A DNA stretch of 64,000 bases from the NCBI GenBank assembly GCA_947503835.1, contig CANNFM010000002.1, positions 434,001 through 498,000 of the forward strand. Direction: 5' to 3'. Made by a program: the position numbers and the translations under genes. Below, one piece after another: positions 59,513-64,000 of the stretch. The notes beneath the pieces were generated by a model. It searched no databases, was not told the DNA's origin, and saw only the letters and a program-made list of their open reading frames with translations. The DNA comes from an uncultured Aquimarina sp. (GTDB taxonomy: Bacteria; Bacteroidota; Bacteroidia; Flavobacteriales; Flavobacteriaceae). Each line of letters opens with the position of its first letter. Positions within the stretch are counted from its first letter, which is position 1.

Positions 59513-62500
59513 TTACTTATTCTTATCTGTAAAGTTAATAAAATCTGGTGTTTCAATTTTAACGGTGTCTCTAGGTTTAGCAATAGAGTCTTTACTTTTT
59601 TTGTTTTTAAAAATCTTAGTCCAGAGCTCTTTAAAATTATCAAAATCCACAGAGTATGACAACCCTAATCCTTGTTCATATACCTGGTTTGCTGCTCCTA
59701 TAAATTGAATGTCATTTTCGCGATTAAAAATCTTTCCTCTTAGTGACCCATCTTCATTAAAAAGATACTCTACCTCAACATCACCCACTACATTAGACTC
59801 ATTTACCCCTCCAATAGGGACCCCAACTCTACCATTAATCAAGATTCGTTTATTGATTTGAGTAGAAAGGGTTAGACCAAATTGATCTGCATTCTCCTGA
59901 TCTAAAGTACGAACTCCTTGCACATAATTTAGCCCCACCTGGAACTTGTCATCTTCATCAGAAAATATTCCATTAAACAAGCTCGAAGCTCGTTCTGCCA
60001 CTAACCCACTTGTTATTGCATTTGCATCAAAAGTACCACTATAAAACTGCCCTGAAGACACAAGTGATATTGCCTGAAGCTCTTTATTGGATTGATCATT
60101 CAATTTATAATCTAACTCACTTTTTACAACCGAACTTAGATTAGGAAACTCTATATCAAAGTTAAGATTAGGCTGAATTAACTCACCTTGTAAATCTACC
60201 ACAACCTCGATAGGGATTTTACGATTAATTGATGAGTTTTCGAGTAATATTGCAGGGTTCGCTTCAGTCTTGTATACTGCGCTCATATCTAAAACTGCCC
60301 GTGTTGGGCTTCCGTCCCAGTTTATTGTTCCTCCGTCTCGCACTGTAAATAGTTTTTCTACAAATGCACCGTATCTAAAATTATAAGTCCCTTCATATGC
60401 CACAAAATCCCCCCACATATTAAACTTACCATTAGTATTAATTTCTATAAGTAGTGTACCGGCACCTCTACCTCTTAAAGAGCTTCCTGTATCCTTATCT
60501 ACTACAATTTCTACTTCGGCATTTTTATTGACATCCAAATCAAAATTAAGCTCTAATCCTTTTAAATCATCTAAGATTATCTCCTCGCCGGCTAATCTAG
60601 CACGTTTTTCTTCGGGGCTTAAAAAATGAATAGAAGAATTATCACCTATTGATTCTGTTTCATTAAGCGGAATTTTAAAAACAGTTCCTTCTTCGGTTGT
60701 AGCATTCACATCGATTACCAGTTCGTCTGTGGGGCCCTTTATAGTTGCTTCTCCACTTATAAAACCGGTCCCGTAATACAAGGATTCCTCATCCTCTTCG
60801 GTATCTAATACTAATAAGCGTTCATTAGCATACAGTTCTAATCCCATTATCCATTTCGAAAAACGTCTATGGGCAATATATCCTCTAAGAACTCCCTTAG
60901 TATTATATTTTGTATCAGTAATATTAATATTATCAAAATCAAACCGTTGCTTACTTAATATAACTCTTGAGTTATTATCAAAATCCAGATCAACATTAAG
61001 GTAGGGTACCGAAAGTCCCGCTCGATTTAAAGTTAATAGACCATTAATTTCGGGGTTTTTATAACTACCCGAAACTTTTGCCTGGCCACTTACAAATCCT
61101 CTGATATTAGAAATCACCCCCCCTCCCAGAGCACTAAACTCTGAAACATCTAATCCATCTAAGTCCAGATCTACATCAATTGAAGGGTTTTCTTTTGAAA
61201 CATTTATAGAACCTAATGCCGCTAATGTTCTTTGATTAGCATCATTTATAAGTCGAGTGTTAATATTATATTCGGTAAGGTCTGAGTTACCCGCTATATT
61301 AAGCCTAAGTTCGCCTAACGGAGTCTCATTAACCTCTAGATCATCAATACTAATTTTAGAATTCGGAAAATATCTTCCTTTCTCTTGTAAAATAGATAAA
61401 TCGCCATCAACCGTACCTTTAAATTCTAAACTATCTATTCGCGGTGTAATCTTATTGAGATCTACACCAGAAAAAGTTGCTTTTAAGTTTTTATAGTCCT
61501 CTCCTTGTGTGACACCATCAATCTTTATTTCCTCGTCCATATAACTAAGGACTATAGATTGTATATTTATATTTTTAAAGCCATTATCAAAAACAACTTT
61601 ATTTGTGTTTTTATCTTTTTCTTTATTAGCGTACCATGTGTATCCTTTATAGGTAAAGTCAGATTTTCGAAATCCTATCACAGAATTATTCTCTTCGTTG
61701 ATCGTATGATACACCTCAAGATTAAAATTATCTCTACTGTTTTTTCCTCCTTTAAATTCGGAGTGCATAAACAATGTATCTTTTAAGGTAACATTAATCA
61801 AACTAAACTCTGAAACATCGTAATATTTTGAATCAATACTATCAATAGCGACATATGTATTAAATAAAGGGTTTTTATTATCAACCTGGATATCTACTTC
61901 CTGCATCAGGTTATCAAAAGCTTTAATCGATGGTGATTTAAAAGTAAGCTTAAACTCTGATTCGTTACTTTCAACTTTTCCTTTAATAAATGTATTAGGT
62001 GCAAATTGGATTTCTGGGAAAAACACATCAACAATCTTATTATAGATATTAAAATTGAATTCCATAAACTCATCATCGGTAATCTCGGTAGCTTCAAAAT
62101 TAGTATATAGACTTCCTATCGAATTTCTAAACAAATCATATACATTTTCAAACCTAAAAATACCTTTCACACTACCGTCTACAATATCGGGGCTATTAAT
62201 TGTGATGGTTCTAACCTTATCTTCATCGAAGCTAGATGTTATTTCAAAATCTTCAAAGTAATATCCGGCATTTTGATTTGTATACAGTGTTTTTTTAAAT
62301 GAAATTGTACCAAATACATCATTTACACCTCTTCCTTTCATATTCATAAATACATCACCATTAAGGACAGAAGTACTATCTCTGGTAAATACATTTATTT
62401 TATTTAAATCTACATGGTCTACATTAGCCACAAAATCATAATTGTGTATTTCTTCAGATAAATTAGCAACCCCATTAAAACTAAACCTTACATTTGGATC

Positions 62501-64000
62501 ATTTGAATTGAGGTTACCATCAAATACTCGATCTTTAAGATTTCCTATAGCCTTTAAATTGGTATAGGTATACCCATTAATGTCTAATGCACTAATATCT
62601 CCCTCAATTTTAGTATCGAGACTTTCGAGTGTAAAACCGCTTCCATCGACATGAATATCAAAGGATGCATTACCTATAGTTTTCCTTCCCAGGAGTTGAC
62701 CTACATTAAAATTATTCGAAATTACATTTCCGTTATATGTAGATTCTTCTAAGTTATTCAACTTTTCTAATAAAACAAAGGCATTGATCTTTCCTAATTG
62801 TGAAAACAGATCCATATCAACATCTACTGCTTCTCTAGTTACAATAGCATTACCTTTTGCTCGAACACTACCAAATTGATATAATTTTCTGGGTAGAGAT
62901 TTCCCCAAAACTCTAGGCAATAGGTTAACCAGATCGTAATAATTAGTGGTTAGATTTTCAAAATCACCTTCTAACTCAAATTCTGAAGCATTAGACACCG
63001 CATTTTTAATCCTAATATCTCCTTGTATAATTGATCTATCCAAACCAGAGATATTAGCATTTATAACTTTGAAATCATTTAATACACCTCTCATAGAAGT
63101 ATTTCTTAATCTCAATTTCCTGTTCCTCCCAAATTCTTTATAAAAAGGAATCAAATCATTTGTAGATACCGTAGCTCTATTAAAATTTGCATTGATATTT
63201 ACTTTATTTTCAAAATCATTAAGCCCACCAACTTTATAAGAAAAGAGTACTTCTCCTTCAATTTTAGAATCTGGTGTTTCGATAACAAGTTCCTGAAAAT
63301 TCATTTCCTCAGGTTTAATCGAAAAACAAGTTTGGAGTTTAGAAATATTCATGCCACGGCGGTCATTAAAAGCTAAACTGTTTATATTGAGGTATACATC
63401 GGGACCGTCTACCATTAAATTTTCTGCCTCCAGAAATATATTTCTATAATCTACTACATCGGGCTTATTCAATTTTTCATCTGTATACCTGTATACACCC
63501 TTATTAATAGTAATATTTTTTGTTGTAAGAAGGAATCTAGTATTTGAGGTCGATGCTTTACCAGAATTAAACTTTCTGATAAAAGTCATAAGATTATCAC
63601 TTGGTTCACCTTTATATAGTTTCATATTAAAGACCAAATCTTCAATTAAAACGGCACCAAGTTCTGGTCTGTTATTTACGACATCTCTCATGCTACCAAT
63701 AGAAGTTTCAATACTACTAGCGTACATAAGCGTATCCTCATGATGATCTTTTACAAAAACTTCTTTAAGAGTAACGTTTCCTGCATAGGTTAAACCAATT
63801 TTATTAATATCTATATCAACACCATAGGTAGAATTAAGGTAATTTGTAGCTTTTTTGCCAAAAAAAGTTTGAACAGGAGGGATAGAAAACACAACTGCCA
63901 TAAATGCAAAAAGTGATAAAAGGACAAGAAATATCCTTAACAATATTTTCCTTAATTTTTTGATACGTTTTATTGTTTTAACTTTGTAGACAATATTAAC
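59513..64000 (-). CDS. tamB: TamB-like translocation and assembly protein, 5' end cut by window edge
   Basis: At least 1495 residues. The frame is still open at position 64000: 19 codons precede the TTG at 63943, include a basic stretch (KTIKRIKKLRKILLR) and have no ATG, so the true start lies outside. An N-terminal membrane helix (about 20-40) is followed by a long, strand-dense periplasmic body that ends in the TamB/DUF490 domain (about the last 400 residues; GRGAGTLLIEINTNGKFNMWGDF, GTYNFRYGAFVEKLFTV, LGLSYSVDFDN). TamB spans the periplasm and moves lipids or outer-membrane proteins. The C-terminus (FINFTDKNK) is complete. Confidence 0.92.
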   Translation of the reverse strand, partial: VNIVYKVKTIKRIKKLRKILLRIFLVLLSLFAFMAVVFSIPPVQTFFGKKATNYLNSTYGVDIDINKIGLTYAGNVTLKEVFVKDHHEDTLMYASSIETSIGSMRDVVNNRPELGAVLIEDLVFNMKLYKGEPSDNLMTFIRKFNSGKASTSNTRFLLTTKNITINKGVYRYTDEKLNKPDVVDYRNIFLEAENLMVDGPDVYLNINSLAFNDRRGMNISKLQTCFSIKPEEMNFQELVIETPDSKIEGEVLFSYKVGGLNDFENKVNINANFNRATVSTNDLIPFYKEFGRNRKLRLRNTSMRGVLNDFKVINANISGLDRSIIQGDIRIKNAVSNASEFELEGDFENLTTNYYDLVNLLPRVLGKSLPRKLYQFGSVRAKGNAIVTREAVDVDMDLFSQLGKINAFVLLEKLNNLEESTYNGNVISNNFNVGQLLGRKTIGNASFDIHVDGSGFTLESLDTKIEGDISALDINGYTYTNLKAIGNLKDRVFDGNLNSNDPNVRFSFNGVANLSEEIHNYDFVANVDHVDLNKINVFTRDSTSVLNGDVFMNMKGRGVNDVFGTISFKKTLYTNQNAGYYFEDFEITSSFDEDKVRTITINSPDIVDGSVKGIFRFENVYDLFRNSIGSLYTNFEATEITDDEFMEFNFNIYNKIVDVFFPEIQFAPNTFIKGKVESNESEFKLTFKSPSIKAFDNLMQEVDIQVDNKNPLFNTYVAIDSIDSKYYDVSEFSLINVTLKDTLFMHSEFKGGKNSRDNFNLEVYHTINEENNSVIGFRKSDFTYKGYTWYANKEKDKNTNKVVFDNGFKNINIQSIVLSYMDEEIKIDGVTQGEDYKNLKATFSGVDLNKITPRIDSLEFKGTVDGDLSILQEKGRYFPNSKISIDDLEVNETPLGELRLNIAGNSDLTEYNINTRLINDANQRTLAALGSINVSKENPSIDVDLDLDGLDVSEFSALGGGVISNIRGFVSGQAKVSGSYKNPEINGLLTLNRAGLSVPYLNVDLDFDNNSRVILSKQRFDFDNINITDTKYNTKGVLRGYIAHRRFSKWIMGLELYANERLLVLDTEEDEESLYYGTGFISGEATIKGPTDELVIDVNATTEEGTVFKIPLNETESIGDNSSIHFLSPEEKRARLAGEEIILDDLKGLELNFDLDVNKNAEVEIVVDKDTGSSLRGRGAGTLLIEINTNGKFNMWGDFVAYEGTYNFRYGAFVEKLFTVRDGGTINWDGSPTRAVLDMSAVYKTEANPAILLENSSINRKIPIEVVVDLQGELIQPNLNFDIEFPNLSSVVKSELDYKLNDQSNKELQAISLVSSGQFYSGTFDANAITSGLVAERASSLFNGIFSDEDDKFQVGLNYVQGVRTLDQENADQFGLTLSTQINKRILINGRVGVPIGGVNESNVVGDVEVEYLFNEDGSLRGKIFNRENDIQFIGAANQVYEQGLGLSYSVDFDNFKELWTKIFKNKKSKDSIAKPRDTVKIETPDFINFTDKNK

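Noticed and set aside
1..64000. CRISPR array, prophage, insertion sequence, rRNA or tRNA genes
   Set aside because: Intergenic gaps show no regular direct repeats, transposase frame or tRNA cloverleaf T-loop pattern by eye; a covariance scan would be needed to exclude a cryptic tRNA.

Overview
The window is AT-rich chromosomal DNA from a member of the Bacteroidota, almost certainly a marine Flavobacteriaceae bacterium; an Aquimarina-like genome is my best guess, made from family composition rather than any search. Support comes from SprB-type repeats, an Oar-type TonB receptor, a Bacteroidota-style LptD, the DUF3822-rsmD pair, the KdsB-KdnB fusion, the weak use of Shine-Dalgarno sites and a promoter of the TTTG-N20-TAnnTTTG type. 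I saw no rRNA, tRNA, CRISPR array, insertion sequence or phage.

Layout. 1-8764 (minus): a three-gene operon of very large exported proteins (1596 aa, FnIII protein, SprB-repeat protein cut by the window edge). 9018-15275 (minus): a lipoprotein, hisS with a large internal insertion, a DUF6495-like protein and an Oar-type outer-membrane receptor. 15382-17367: rpsF-rpsR-rplI and a divergent LytTR regulator. 17436-24319 (minus): priA, three paralogous chalcone-isomerase-like secreted proteins with an embedded DUF2147 protein, a YihY membrane protein and nadC. 24482-28872: rlmH facing a five-gene cassette (histidine kinase, response regulator, CPBP protease, two paralogous secreted proteins) whose intergenic gaps carry a repeated motif.

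29122-34591 (plus): UbiA-like prenyltransferase, Maf, a lipoprotein, a pterin dehydratase, a YebC regulator, two paralogous lipoproteins and a secreted protein. 34588-38600 (minus): acyltransferase, KdsB-KdnB fusion, RecD-like helicase. 38734-40721 (plus): pilin-like membrane protein, DUF3822, rsmD. 40757-46454 (minus): two tandem small membrane proteins with a histidine-kinase-like H-box, an aldo/keto reductase, a GH3 plus beta-lactamase-fold protein and a conserved protein often mislabelled as an ABC ATPase. 46576-51423 (minus): iron-sulfur oxidoreductase pair, HAD protein, MlaD-like protein and a cell-wall amidase. 51726-54949 (plus): LptD and RidA.

54950-56725 is the least conventional stretch: two strong terminators with little coding between them, a sigma-54-like promoter driving a 32-codon ORF, an orphan 156-aa gene and a decayed mgsA fragment. 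56726-64000 (minus): secreted protein, Crp/Fnr regulator, mgsA, pfkA and tamB, which runs off the right edge. Functionally the window is dominated by envelope biogenesis (LptD, TamB, MlaD, KdsB-KdnB, acyltransferase, amidase, NagZ-like hydrolase) mixed with translation genes and central carbon control (pfkA, mgsA).
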